Shown here: piece after piece, positions 18,334-27,053 of the stretch
Layout: the number at the start of each line of letters is the position of its first letter
Position numbering within the stretch: position 1 is the first letter of the stretch
Source: Streptomyces fungicidicus
GTDB lineage: Bacteria > Actinomycetota > Actinomycetes > Streptomycetales > Streptomycetaceae
Direction of reading: 5' to 3'
NCBI RefSeq assembly: GCF_003665435.1
Contig: NZ_CP023407.1
Coordinates: 4,389,501 to 4,453,500 of the forward strand
Length of the DNA: 64,000 bases
Translations under genes and position numbers: made by a program
Notes under the pieces: generated by a model
The model's input: the letters and a program-made list of their open reading frames with translations, nothing else
The model's database searches: none
What the model was told of the DNA's origin: nothing

Positions 18334-18348
18334 GAATTTCTAGAATTC
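18334..18348. promoter_or_regulatory. Candidate TetR operator
   Basis: GAATTTCTAGAATTC has GAATT/AATTC arms around a nearly palindromic TCTAG centre. It lies 37 bases upstream of the TetR ATG in an AT-rich patch unlike the surroundings. Assignment to the adjacent TetR is inference. Confidence 0.5.
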
Positions 18349-18469
18349 TCTTCCAATCCTAGCCCGGCCTGGTTCAGACTGACCCCTACCGACGTGCGGT
18401 CCGCCCGTCGCGGGGGAGCGGGCGGACCGCCTCCGGTGGCGCGACGACGGAGACGACAACGGGGCAGGC

Positions 18470-20224
18470 GTGATCGAGCTGGGTGGAAGCGGCGCCGAGC
18501 CGCTGGAGGACGAGGACCCGCGGCGGATCGGACCGGTCCCGCTCATCGGGCGGCTCGGAGCCGGCGGCATGGGCCGCGTCTATCTCGGCGTGCACGAGGG
18601 GCGGTACGCGGCGGTCAAGCAGCTGCTGCCGTCGGTCGTCGCCGAGGACAGGGACTTCCTGCGCCGCTTCGGACACGAGCTGGACAACCTCGCCCGCTTA
18701 CCCGAGGACGCCACCGCCCCGCTGCTCGCGGGCGACCGCACCGCCCGGCCGCCGTGGTTCGCCACCGCCTACGTCCCCGGCCTCACCCTGCGCGAGGCCC
18801 TGGAGGCCCACGAGGGTCCGCTGCCCACCGCCGCCCTCTGGCTGCTGCTGCGCGAGGCCGCTTCCGGGCTCGCCGCGGTGCACGCGCTGGACATGGTGCA
18901 CCGGGACATCAAGCCGTCCAACGTCATGCTCACCCTCGACGGCCTCACCCTGATCGACTTCGGGGTGGCCCGCGCCGCCGAGCAGAGCCAGCTCACCCGC
19001 ACCGGCATGGTGGTGGGCACGCCCGCCTACATGTCCCCCGAACAGGCCTCGGGCGCCCGCAGGTCGACCGGGGCCGTCGACGTCTTCGCGCTCGGCTCGG
19101 TCCTCGCCTACGCGGCGAGCGGTCGGCCCCCCTTCGGCGACGAGTCCGGGCACGGCGTGCTGTACCGGATCGTGCACGAGGAGCCCGACCTCGACGCCGT
19201 ACGGGCCCTGGACCCCGAGCTCGCCGAGGTCGTCGCCGCCTGCCTCGACAAGGACTACGAGGGCCGGCCCACCGCCGCCGAACTGGTCGAACTCGCCGAG
19301 CGCCACGGCCCGTTCACCCCGCCCCTGTGGCCGGAGGCGGTCACGGCGCGGCTGGCCGAACGGGCGGCGTTCGCGGAGCGGACACCGGCCGTGCCGGAGG
19401 AACCGGAGACACCCGGGGCGTCCGCGCCCACGCCGCCGGCGCCGGAGAAGCGGGGCCGCCGGACACGGCTGGTCCCCGTCGTCGTCCCCGTCGTGGTCGT
19501 CACGACGGGCGCCACCCTCGCCTTCACGCTCCTGCCCTACACCTTCGACGGCGACCGGGCCGGGCCCACCCCCTCCGCGTCGGTCACGGCCTCCGCCGAC
19601 GCGCACCCGGGGACGGCCGGCGGGTCCGCCAAGCCGTCGCCGTCCGCGAGCGCGTCCTCCTCGAAGGAAGCGAAGAAGCCGGAAGCATCAGGGTCCCCCG
19701 AGTCGCCCGCCGGAGCCGGTGCGGAGGGCGCCGGAGCCGACGCGGACAAGGACACGGACGGCGGAGGCGGGAAGGGCGACGGTTCGGGAGGTGCCGGCGG
19801 CGGGGACGACTCCGCCCCGGACACGGGCACCGGCGCGGGACCGGAGACCGAGGCCCCGTCGACGGGCGGGATCATCCTGCGCAACGGATCGAGCGGGCGG
19901 TGCCTCACGGCGTCAGGGGGCTCCGGCTACGGCTACGTCTCCGCGGGGGACTGCGCCGCCGGCGCGGCCGGCTGGACCCTGCGGAGCGTCTCGTCCGGCA
20001 CCTACCGGATCGTCCACCGGGAGTCCGGCAACTGCCTGTCCGGCTACGGTTCGATGCACAGCGCGTCCTGCGGTGCGGACAGCGCCCAGGTATGGCGGTT
20101 CGGCTCGGGCGGCACCGTGATCCTCACGAACACCGGCAGGTGTCTGGAGCACTCGCGGCCGAGCAACCAGATCATGGTGCGGGCGTGCGAGGGGACGGCG
20201 TCCCAGAGCTGGTCCAGGGGCTGA
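18470..20224 (+). CDS. Ser/Thr protein kinase with ricin-type lectin domain
   Basis: A 584-residue kinase. Motifs: GAGGMGRVY, Lys about 50 in AAVKQLL, HRDIKPSN (Asp about 146), DFGVAR, SPEQ. A membrane helix lies near 334-355, followed by a long Ala/Ser/Gly/Lys-rich outer linker (about 365-465). The C-terminal 118 residues form a ricin B-type (beta-trefoil) domain with repeats such as GRCLTAS, GNCLSGY and GRCLEHS and a terminal SQSWSRG that matches the QxW motif. This suggests sensing of a carbohydrate, perhaps of the cell wall. GTG 18470 is preceded by GGGGCAGGC. It is the fourth kinase in the cluster and the least like the others in its kinase half. Confidence 0.9.
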   Translation: MIELGGSGAEPLEDEDPRRIGPVPLIGRLGAGGMGRVYLGVHEGRYAAVKQLLPSVVAEDRDFLRRFGHELDNLARLPEDATAPLLAGDRTARPPWFATAYVPGLTLREALEAHEGPLPTAALWLLLREAASGLAAVHALDMVHRDIKPSNVMLTLDGLTLIDFGVARAAEQSQLTRTGMVVGTPAYMSPEQASGARRSTGAVDVFALGSVLAYAASGRPPFGDESGHGVLYRIVHEEPDLDAVRALDPELAEVVAACLDKDYEGRPTAAELVELAERHGPFTPPLWPEAVTARLAERAAFAERTPAVPEEPETPGASAPTPPAPEKRGRRTRLVPVVVPVVVVTTGATLAFTLLPYTFDGDRAGPTPSASVTASADAHPGTAGGSAKPSPSASASSSKEAKKPEASGSPESPAGAGAEGAGADADKDTDGGGGKGDGSGGAGGGDDSAPDTGTGAGPETEAPSTGGIILRNGSSGRCLTASGGSGYGYVSAGDCAAGAAGWTLRSVSSGTYRIVHRESGNCLSGYGSMHSASCGADSAQVWRFGSGGTVILTNTGRCLEHSRPSNQIMVRACEGTASQSWSRG

Positions 20225-20238
20225 CGCGCGGGGACGGG

Positions 20239-20574
20239 TCAGCCGGCTCCGCCGCGCTCGCCGTCCCCCGGCCTGTCGTCCTTGTCCTTGTCGTCGTCCA
20301 GCGACTTCAGGAACTCGGGGTTGTCGTCCGGGGCCACCCACTGCTGCCGGCCGCCGCCCCGGCCCCAGGGGGAACCGGCGGCGCCGCCCGCGGGGTGCCG
20401 CTTCTTGCCGGCGATCAGCCACGAGATCGAGCCGACCAGCGGGAACAGCAGCACGAGGATCGCCCACAGCGGCTTGGGCATGTGGCGGATGTCCTCGTCC
20501 TTCGTGCTGATGCAGTCGATGAACGCGTAGATGCTCAGGGCCAGCGGCACGAGGAACATCAGCACCCGAAGCAT
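20239..20574 (-). CDS. Small PLDc_N-type membrane protein
   Basis: A 111-residue protein. Two helices (MLRVLMFLVPLALSIYAFID and LWAILVLLFPLVGSISWLIAG) are separated by a short loop, the usual look of the phospholipase D-nuclease N-terminal (PLDc_N) family found as stand-alone small membrane proteins. A cytosolic Gly-rich and then Asp/Lys-rich tail follows. No catalytic HKD motif is present, so no enzymatic role is proposed. ATG 20574 has GGAGAGG upstream. It is divergent from the UbiD-type gene, leaving a 67-base spacer. Confidence 0.78.
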   Translation of the reverse strand: MLRVLMFLVPLALSIYAFIDCISTKDEDIRHMPKPLWAILVLLFPLVGSISWLIAGKKRHPAGGAAGSPWGRGGGRQQWVAPDDNPEFLKSLDDDKDKDDRPGDGERGGAG

Positions 20575-20628
20575 GGGGCCTCTCCAGCGAAAGCGGTGGG
20601 CGGTACAGGGCCAGGGTAACCGCTCGGG

Positions 20629-20641
20629 GATACTTGACCCC
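20629..20641 (+). promoter_or_regulatory. Promoter -10 box of a probably leaderless mRNA
   Basis: GATACT at 20629-20634 lies seven bases before the ATG at 20642, and there is no ribosome site between. Transcription would start at or next to the start codon. Confidence 0.45.
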
Positions 20642-22099
20642 ATGGCTTACGACGATCTTCGCTCCCTGCTCAGGGCGCTGGAGCGCGAGGGCGACCTCAA
20701 GCGCATCAAGGCCGAGGTCGACCCGTATCTGGAGGTCGGTGAGATCGTCGACCGGGTGAACAAGGCCGGCGGTCCCGCGCTGCTCTTCGAGAACGTGCGC
20801 GGCTCCGGCATGCCCCTCGCGATGAACGTGTACGGCACCGACCGCCGTCTGCTGAAGGCGCTCGGCCTCAAGGCGTACACGGACATCAGCGACAAGATCG
20901 GCGGGCTGCTGAAGCCCGAGCTGCCGCAGGGCTTCATCGGGGTGCGCGAGGCCTTCGGCAAGCTCGGCGCGATGACCCATGTGCCGCCGAAGAAGGTGAA
21001 GTCCCAGGACGCGCCCGTGCACGAGGTCGTCCTCACCGGCGACGACGTGGACCTCGACCGGCTCCCCGCGCTGTTCACCTGGCCCAAGGACGGCGGCTCC
21101 TTCTTCAACCTGGGCCTCACCCACACCAAGGACCCCGAGTCCGGCATCCGCAACCTCGGCCTGTACCGGCTGCAGCGCCACGACAAGCGCACCATCGGCA
21201 TGCACTGGCAGATCCACAAGGACAGCCGCAACCACTACCAGGTGGCCGCCCGGCGCGGCGAACGGCTGCCCGTCGCCATCGCCTTCGGCTGCCCGCCCGC
21301 CGTGACGTACGCCTCCACCGCGCCGCTTCCCGGCGACATCGACGAGTACCTGTTCGCCGGGTTCCTGCAGGGCAAGCGGATCGAGATGGTCGACTGCAAG
21401 ACCGTGCCGCTCCAGGTCCCGGCGCAGGCCGAGGTCGTCGTCGAGGGCTGGCTGGAGCCCGGCGAGATGCTCCCCGAGGGGCCGTTCGGCGACCACACCG
21501 GCTTCTACACCCCGCAGGAGCCGTTCCCCGCCCTGAAGATCGACTGCGTGACGATGCGCAAGCGCCCGCTGCTCCAGTCGATCGTCGTCGGCCGCCCGCC
21601 GACCGAGGACGGGCCGCTGGGCCGGGCGACGGAGCGCTTCTTCCTCCCCCTGCTCAAGATCATCGTCCCGGACATCGTGGACTACCACCTCCCCGAGTCC
21701 GGCGGCTTCCACAACTGCGCGATCGTCTCGATCGACAAGAAGTACCCCAAACACGCCCAGAAGGTGATGCACGCCATCTGGGGCGCCCACATGATGTCGT
21801 TGACCAAGCTGATCGTGGTCGTCGACTCCGACTGCGACGTCCACGATCTGCACGAGGTCTCCTGGCGGGCCCTCGGCAACACCGACTACGCCCGCGACCT
21901 CACCGTCGTCGAGGGTCCCGTCGACCATCTCGACCACTCCTCGTACCAGCAGTTCTGGGGCGGCAAGGCGGGCATCGACGCGACGAAGAAGTGGCCCGAG
22001 GAGGGGTACACGCGCGACGGCGGCTGGCCCGACATGGTCGAGTCCGACCCGGACACCGCCGCGCTGGTCGACCGCCGCTGGAAGGAGTACGGACTGTGA
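20642..22099 (+). CDS. mqnL: Menaquinone biosynthesis decarboxylase (UbiD family)
   Basis: A 485-residue UbiD-family decarboxylase. It opens MAYDDLRSLLRALEREGDL and contains the family's GPALLFENVRGSGMPLAMN and PEGPFGDHTGFYTP segments plus conserved acidic residues. In the futalosine pathway this step removes the carboxylate from the prenylated naphthoate; the enzyme needs the prenylated FMN made by the UbiX-type protein at 23957. It overlaps mqnP (22096) by four bases, and that coupling to a prenyltransferase supports the menaquinone assignment over other UbiD roles. The symbol follows literature usage as I recall it. ATG 20642 matches the usual N-terminus. Confidence 0.9.
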   Translation: MAYDDLRSLLRALEREGDLKRIKAEVDPYLEVGEIVDRVNKAGGPALLFENVRGSGMPLAMNVYGTDRRLLKALGLKAYTDISDKIGGLLKPELPQGFIGVREAFGKLGAMTHVPPKKVKSQDAPVHEVVLTGDDVDLDRLPALFTWPKDGGSFFNLGLTHTKDPESGIRNLGLYRLQRHDKRTIGMHWQIHKDSRNHYQVAARRGERLPVAIAFGCPPAVTYASTAPLPGDIDEYLFAGFLQGKRIEMVDCKTVPLQVPAQAEVVVEGWLEPGEMLPEGPFGDHTGFYTPQEPFPALKIDCVTMRKRPLLQSIVVGRPPTEDGPLGRATERFFLPLLKIIVPDIVDYHLPESGGFHNCAIVSIDKKYPKHAQKVMHAIWGAHMMSLTKLIVVVDSDCDVHDLHEVSWRALGNTDYARDLTVVEGPVDHLDHSSYQQFWGGKAGIDATKKWPEEGYTRDGGWPDMVESDPDTAALVDRRWKEYGL

Positions 22100-23001
22100 C
22101 CTCGGCCTCCGCCGCGCTTCCGCAGCAGCCGGGACGCACCAAGGCCTTCCTCCGCCTGGTGATGATCGAGCACTCGGTCTTCGCCCTCCCCTTCGCGTAC
22201 ATCGCGGCCCTCACCGCGATGTACGAACTGGACGGGAACATCCACTGGGGCCGGCTGCTCCTGGTCACCCTCGCCATGGTCGGCCTGCGCACCTTCGCGA
22301 TGGCCGCCAACCGGATCATCGACCGCGAGATCGACGCCCGAAACCCGCGCACCGCCCACCGCGAACTGGTCACCGGCGCGATGTCGGTGAAACACGCCTG
22401 GACCGGCGCGCTCGTCGCCCTCGTCGTCTTCCTCGGCGCGGCGGCCCTGCTCAACCCGCTCTGCCTGGCCCTCGCGCCCGTCGCCGTGATCCCGATGGTG
22501 GTGTATCCGTACGGCAAGCGGTTCACCAACTTCCCGCAGGCCATCCTCGGTCTCGCGCAGGCCATGGGCCCGGTCGGCGGCTGGCTGGCCGTCACCGGGT
22601 CCTGGTCCTGGGACGCGGTGGTCCTCGGACTCGCGGTCGGCGTCTGGATCGGCGGCTTCGACCTGATCTACGCCTGCCAGGACGTCGACACCGACCGTGA
22701 GATCGGCGTGAAGTCGGTGCCGGCCCGCTTCGGCATCCCCGCGGCCATCTGGGGCGCCCGCGCCTGCCACGCCGTCACGACGGCCCTGTTCGTCTGGTAC
22801 GCGGTGCTCACCGGCGCCGGCGCGTTCCTCTGGCTCGGCCTGCTGATCGTGGCCGCCGCCTTCGTCTACGAGCACACCATCGTCCGCCCGCACGACCTGA
22901 CCCGTCTCAACCGGGCGTTCTTCAGCGTCAACGGGTTCATCGGCATCGCGCTGTTCGTGTGCGCGCTGCTGGACCTGCTGGTGCGGGGCCTGACGGTGTA
23001 G
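22096..23001 (+). CDS. mqnP: Menaquinone biosynthesis prenyltransferase MqnP (UbiA family)
   Basis: A 301-residue integral membrane prenyltransferase with about eight or nine helices. The two Asp-rich motifs that bind Mg-polyprenyl diphosphate are present: NRIIDREIDARNPRT and DVDTDREIG. It attaches the polyprenyl chain to the 1,4-dihydroxy-6-naphthoate-type ring acid in the late futalosine pathway. GTG 22096 overlaps the stop of the decarboxylase gene (GTGA), so the pair is translationally coupled. Confidence 0.93.
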   Translation: MTSASAALPQQPGRTKAFLRLVMIEHSVFALPFAYIAALTAMYELDGNIHWGRLLLVTLAMVGLRTFAMAANRIIDREIDARNPRTAHRELVTGAMSVKHAWTGALVALVVFLGAAALLNPLCLALAPVAVIPMVVYPYGKRFTNFPQAILGLAQAMGPVGGWLAVTGSWSWDAVVLGLAVGVWIGGFDLIYACQDVDTDREIGVKSVPARFGIPAAIWGARACHAVTTALFVWYAVLTGAGAFLWLGLLIVAAAFVYEHTIVRPHDLTRLNRAFFSVNGFIGIALFVCALLDLLVRGLTV

Positions 23002-23059
23002 ATCATCGGCGGCCGCGGTTCGTGCTACCTTCACACCCGCCGTGCGCCGCTGCCGACCG

Positions 23060-23158
23060 AGGAGGTGAGACCCATCAACGCTGTGACAGATCGGGCCTCC
23101 TTCTCCCGCATGGCCTGAGGAGTGCCCGAACAAGGCACCCCGAAAGGCCCGAAACGCT
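23060..23158 (+). promoter_or_regulatory. Candidate leader peptide and attenuator-like element
   Basis: A perfect AGGAGG (23060-23065) is followed eight bases later by an in-frame run from ATC at 23074 (or GTG 23083) to TGA 23116-23118. It encodes a short peptide ending TDRASFSRMA. CGGGC at 23091-23095 can pair with GCCCG at 23124-23128, with TCC/GGA extending the stem, so a hairpin could form around the mini-ORF end. The hydrolase ATG lies 40 bases after the mini-ORF stop. A TACCTT box near 23030 may be the promoter. Confidence 0.4.
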
Positions 23159-23890
23159 ATGCGCTTCACCTCCGGGACATCGTTCGACGGTGTCCGTGAA
23201 CAGCTCTTCACCCTCGGCGAGATCCCCGGCGTGCTGTGGACGCCCGAAGGCGCCGTCGGCACCCGCCCCCTGATCGTGATGGGGCACGGCGGCGGCCGGC
23301 ACAAGAAGGACCCCGACATCCTGAGCCGGGCGGCGCACTTCGTCACCGGCGGCGGCTTCGCGGTGGTCGCGGTCGACGTGCCGGGCCACGGCGACCGGCC
23401 CAAGGACGTGGAACTCGACCGGATCGCGACCGAGAACCAGGCCCGAGTCGCGGCCGGCGCGGAACTCGCCCCGCTCATCGCCGGTTTCCAGGCGCTGGTG
23501 GCCGGCCGGACCGTCCCGGAGTGGCGGGCCGCCCTGGACGCGGTCCAGCGGAACGGCGACGTGGGCGCCGGACCGGTCGGCTACTGGGGGGTGTCGCTGG
23601 GCTGCGGACTCGGCGTCCCGTTCGTCGCCGCCGAACCCCGGGTGCGCGCCGCGGTGCTCGGCCTGGGCGGCGCCCTCGCCTCGGCGGCGGACGCCGCGCG
23701 GATCACCGTCCCGGTGGAGTTCCTGGTCCAGTGGGACGACGAACGGGTGCCGCGGGAGGAGAGCCTCGCCCTGTACGACGCCTTCGGCTCGGCCGAGAAG
23801 ACCCTGCACGCCAACCCCGGACCGCACGGGGAACTCCCCGCGTTCGAACGGGACAGCGCGCTGCGGTTCTTCTCCCGGCACCTGAACTGA
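23159..23890 (+). CDS. Alpha/beta hydrolase (dienelactone hydrolase-like)
   Basis: A 243-residue serine-hydrolase-fold protein. PLIVMGHGGGRHKKD forms the oxyanion-hole region near residues 38-52. The nucleophile elbow is probably GYWGVSLGCGLG, where Ser is the likely nucleophile. An acid residue occurs in QWDDERVPRE, and a late histidine in NPGPHGELPAF completes a plausible triad. The substrate is unknown. It sits between mqnP and ubiX without overlap and has its own leader region (23060-23158), so it is probably not part of the menaquinone operon. Confidence 0.8.
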   Translation: MRFTSGTSFDGVREQLFTLGEIPGVLWTPEGAVGTRPLIVMGHGGGRHKKDPDILSRAAHFVTGGGFAVVAVDVPGHGDRPKDVELDRIATENQARVAAGAELAPLIAGFQALVAGRTVPEWRAALDAVQRNGDVGAGPVGYWGVSLGCGLGVPFVAAEPRVRAAVLGLGGALASAADAARITVPVEFLVQWDDERVPREESLALYDAFGSAEKTLHANPGPHGELPAFERDSALRFFSRHLN

Positions 23891-23944
23891 CCACCGGCCA
23901 CGGCGTCCCGTACTCCTGATACCTCGTCCTCCGGCCGCCCCCGG

Positions 23945-23956
23945 TAGGCTCGAAAT
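23945..23956 (+). promoter_or_regulatory. -10 box of leaderless ubiX mRNA
   Basis: TAGGCT at 23945-23950 is six bases before GTG 23957, with no ribosome site. Confidence 0.5.
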
Positions 23957-24631
23957 GTGAACGCAGGAGAATCGGGGCGCAAGCCTTGGATCGTGGGGGT
24001 GTCGGGGGCGTCCGGGACGCCCTACGCAGCCGCAGTGCTGCGTGCGCTGCTGGCGGCGGGGGAGAGTGTCGACCTCGTCGTCAGCCGTGCCTCCCGGCTC
24101 ACCCTGCTGGACGAGACCGGCATCGCCTACCGGGACGCCCACTGGCGCGACGACCTGCGGGAATGGCTGTCCCGGGGGGCGGACGGCAAGCCGGACACCT
24201 TCACCGTCGACCTCGACGGAGTACGGCACTGGGCCGCCGGCGACCTCGCGGCCGGGCCGTCCTCGGGGTCGTACCCGGCCAAGGGCATGCTGATCGTGCC
24301 CGCCTCCACGGCCTGTGTGGCCGGGGTGGCGCTCGGACTCTCCAAGGACCTGCTGCAGCGGACGGCGAGCGTCACCCTGAAGGAGGGACGCACGCTGGTC
24401 GTGGCCGTACGGGAGACCCCGCTGAACGGCCAGACCCTGCGGCACCTCGTCACGCTGGACGACGCGGGCGCCGCCGTGGTGCCCGCCTCGCCGGCCTTCT
24501 ACGCGGGCGCGACGCACATCCAGGACCTGGTGGACTTCGTCGCCGGACGCGTACTCGACGCGGCGGGCGTCGGCCACCGGCTCTACCGCCGCTGGGAGGG
24601 CGAACTCGGCGGCGGATCCCGCACCGACTGA
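23957..24631 (+). CDS. ubiX: UbiX-type flavin prenyltransferase
   Basis: A 224-residue flavoprotein of the UbiX/Pad1 family. WIVGVSGASGTPYAAAVLRA near the N-terminus is the FMN phosphate-binding loop. Conserved later segments include PASTACVAGVALGLSKDLLQR and VVAVRETPLN. It prenylates FMN to make the cofactor that UbiD enzymes need, here presumably for the decarboxylase at 20642. The 224-residue length is slightly longer than the typical 190-210. The GTG start lies directly after a -10 box and looks leaderless. Confidence 0.92.
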   Translation: MNAGESGRKPWIVGVSGASGTPYAAAVLRALLAAGESVDLVVSRASRLTLLDETGIAYRDAHWRDDLREWLSRGADGKPDTFTVDLDGVRHWAAGDLAAGPSSGSYPAKGMLIVPASTACVAGVALGLSKDLLQRTASVTLKEGRTLVVAVRETPLNGQTLRHLVTLDDAGAAVVPASPAFYAGATHIQDLVDFVAGRVLDAAGVGHRLYRRWEGELGGGSRTD

Positions 24632-24697
24632 GCACCTCCCGCAACACCCCCGTACTCGCAGAACTCCCAGACCTCTTCAGTGGAAGGCTTCGATCGC

Positions 24698-25156
24698 ATG
24701 GACGCGGTGGACAGGCAGCTCATCCAGGCCCTGAGGGAGAACGGCCGGGCCTCCTACGCGGAGCTGGGACGCCTCGTCGGCCTGTCGGGCCCCAGCGTCA
24801 CCGACCGCATCAACCGGCTGGAGGCGGCCGGTGTCATCACCGGCTACCGCGCCACCGTGGACGCCGCCTCGCTGGGGCTCGGCGTCATCGCCCTGATCGG
24901 CATCTCGCTCTCCGACGCCGCCGACCACGAGGACGTGGCGCAGCGGCTGAAGGACCTGAGCGAGATCGAGGACTGCTGGTTCATCGCCGGTGACGACTCC
25001 TTCATGCTCAAGGTGCGGGCGACCGACGTGGACGGCCTGGAGAAGATCATCCGCCGGCTGTCCGGCACCAAGGGCGTCTCCCGCACCCGTACCACCATCG
25101 TGCTCTCCACCAAGTGGGAGAACCGCGTCGGTGAGCTGCCCGAGGAGGTCGGCTGA
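24698..25156 (+). CDS. Lrp/AsnC family transcriptional regulator
   Basis: A 152-residue regulator with the typical two parts. The N-terminal helix-turn-helix (DRQLIQALRENGRASYAELG ... SVTDRINRLEAAGVI) spans about residues 5-55. The C-terminal RAM ligand-binding domain has the usual WFIAGDDSFMLKVRATD core. ATG 24698 (MDAVDRQ) has GGAAGG ten bases upstream; the GTG at 24680 is an alternative. It lies 48 bases before mqnE and 66 bases after ubiX. It may regulate menaquinone genes or respond to an amino acid; this is inference from position only. Confidence 0.9.
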   Translation: MDAVDRQLIQALRENGRASYAELGRLVGLSGPSVTDRINRLEAAGVITGYRATVDAASLGLGVIALIGISLSDAADHEDVAQRLKDLSEIEDCWFIAGDDSFMLKVRATDVDGLEKIIRRLSGTKGVSRTRTTIVLSTKWENRVGELPEEVG

Positions 25157-25204
25157 CCGGGGCGTACGGTTGACGGAGTCTGCCTGAAGGAAAGAGGGAT
25201 CGGC

Positions 25205-26368
25205 ATGGACGTCGGGCTCAAGCGCGAGCTGGAGGAAAAGGTCAGGACCGGTGTGCGCCTGACCCGTGAGGACGGCATCGCGCTGTACGAGTCGGACGAC
25301 CTGGCGTGGCTGGGCGGGCTGGCGCACGAGGTGCGGACGCGGCTCAACGGCGACGTCGTGCACTTCAACGTCAACCGCCACCTCAACATGACCAACGTGT
25401 GCACCGCCTCCTGCGCGTACTGCTCCTTCCAGCGCAAGCCGGGGGAGAAGGACGCGTACACGATGCGCATCGAGGAGGCGGTGAAGCTCGCCAAGGCGAT
25501 GCAGCCGGAGAACCTGACCGAGCTGCACATCGTCAACGGGCTGCACCCCAACCTGCCGTGGCGTTACTACCCGCGCTCGCTGCGGGAGTTGAAGGCCGCG
25601 CTGCCCGACGTCTCGCTGAAGGCGTTCACCGCCACCGAGATCCACCACTTCGAGACGATCTCCGGGCTGTCCGCCTCGGAGATCCTCGACGAGCTGATCG
25701 ACGCGGGCCTCGAGTCCCTCACCGGCGGCGGCGCGGAGATCTTCGACTGGGAGGTGCGGCAGCACATCGTCGACCACCGGACCCACTGGGAGGACTGGTC
25801 GCGGATCCACCGGCTGGCGCACGAGAAGGGGCTGAAGACCCCGTGCACCATGCTGTACGGCCACATCGAGGAGCCCCGCCACCGGGTGGACCACGTGCTG
25901 CGGCTGCGCGAACTCCAGGACGAGACCGGCGGCTTCCAGGTCTTCATCCCGCTGCGCTACCAGCACGACTTCGTGGACATGAAGGACGGCAAGGTGCGCA
26001 ACCGGCTCCAGGCCCGGACGCGGATGGCGACCGGGGCGGAGGCGCTGAAGACGTTCGCGGTGTCGCGGCTGCTGTTCGACAACGTGCCGCACGTCAAGGT
26101 GTTCTGGGTGATGCACGGTGTGCAGACCGCGCAACTCGCGCTGCAGCACGGGGCGGACGACATGGACGGGTCGGTCGTCGAGTACAAGATCACGCATGAC
26201 GCGGACGACTTCGGCACGCCGAACAAGCTGACCCGCGAGGACCTGCTGGACCTCATCCGCGACGCAGGGTTCCGGCCGGTCGAGCGGAACACCCGCTACG
26301 AGGTCCTCCGGGAGTACGACGGACCCGACCCGGCGCGCCGGGACGCGCCGCAGCCGATGCGGGTGTGA
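25205..26368 (+). CDS. mqnE: Aminofutalosine synthase MqnE (radical SAM)
   Basis: A 387-residue radical SAM enzyme. It joins the MqnA product to S-adenosylmethionine to give aminofutalosine, the second step of the futalosine route to menaquinone. The [4Fe-4S] motif CTASCAYC has cysteines at about 66, 70 and 73, preceded by the family's HFNVNRHLNMTNVC. Length and sequence match the MqnE branch (for example TATEIHHFE and GGGAEIFD). AAGGAAAGAGGG precedes the ATG. With mqnA at 43003 and the late genes at 20642-24631, it shows that this organism makes menaquinone by the futalosine pathway. Confidence 0.95.
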   Translation: MDVGLKRELEEKVRTGVRLTREDGIALYESDDLAWLGGLAHEVRTRLNGDVVHFNVNRHLNMTNVCTASCAYCSFQRKPGEKDAYTMRIEEAVKLAKAMQPENLTELHIVNGLHPNLPWRYYPRSLRELKAALPDVSLKAFTATEIHHFETISGLSASEILDELIDAGLESLTGGGAEIFDWEVRQHIVDHRTHWEDWSRIHRLAHEKGLKTPCTMLYGHIEEPRHRVDHVLRLRELQDETGGFQVFIPLRYQHDFVDMKDGKVRNRLQARTRMATGAEALKTFAVSRLLFDNVPHVKVFWVMHGVQTAQLALQHGADDMDGSVVEYKITHDADDFGTPNKLTREDLLDLIRDAGFRPVERNTRYEVLREYDGPDPARRDAPQPMRV

Positions 26369-26399
26369 AAAGCGGAGGCTGACAGCAAGGGGTAATGGC

Positions 26400-26411
26400 T
26401 ACTATCGGATC
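26400..26411 (+). promoter_or_regulatory. -10 box of leaderless acetyltransferase mRNA
   Basis: TACTAT at 26400-26405 is followed by six bases and then ATG 26412. There is no ribosome site. Confidence 0.5.
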
Positions 26412-26936
26412 ATGCCCCTTACTTTCACCTTCGACCCCGTCGTCACCCCCGAACTCCGCGACGGCATCCTCGAGCTGTGGACCGATGTCACCAACGCCGG
26501 CGGGGCGGTCGGCTTCGTGCCGCCCGTCACACCCGAGGACATCCGCCCGGGGCTGGTGCGGCAGTTCGTCGCGATGGCGGAGGAGCGCTCCCGCCTCCTC
26601 GTCGGGCACGACGAGGAGGGGCGGGTGGCCGCGACGGCGTTCCTCACCCTCAACACCCACCACCTGATGACCCACTGGCTCTGGCTCTACACGGTGATGG
26701 TCCACCCCCGCCACCAGGGCAGGGGCTACGGCCGCGACCTGCTGGCCGCCGCCGCGGACGCCGCCCGCACCGTCGACGGCATCGAGGCGATCCGGCTCAC
26801 CTGCCGCGGCGGCCTCGGACTCGAGCGCTTCTACGCCTCCTGCGGCTACAAGGAGGTCGGCCGGGTCCCGGGCGCGATCCGGGTCGCCCCCGGCGACGAC
26901 CGGGACGACGTCGTCCTGCTGCTGCCCCTGGGATGA
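26412..26936 (+). CDS. GNAT family N-acetyltransferase
   Basis: A 174-residue acetyl-CoA-dependent acetyltransferase fold. The coenzyme A pyrophosphate loop is HPRHQGRGYGRDLL (Q/RxxGxG/A), preceded by the TVMVHP strand; late motifs include ERFYASCGYKEVGRVPGA. The substrate is unknown. The transcript is probably leaderless (see 26400). It is followed by the small membrane protein gene at 27054. Confidence 0.85.
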   Translation: MPLTFTFDPVVTPELRDGILELWTDVTNAGGAVGFVPPVTPEDIRPGLVRQFVAMAEERSRLLVGHDEEGRVAATAFLTLNTHHLMTHWLWLYTVMVHPRHQGRGYGRDLLAAAADAARTVDGIEAIRLTCRGGLGLERFYASCGYKEVGRVPGAIRVAPGDDRDDVVLLLPLG

Positions 26937-27053
26937 GGCCCGCACCCCGCTGAAAGATCCACGGCCGGACGTGCTTCACTGGACGTCGTCCCTTTGTCCC
27001 TTTGGGACGTTCTGGTGGGGACGTTCCCGCCGTACGTAGGAAGAGTGGAAGAG

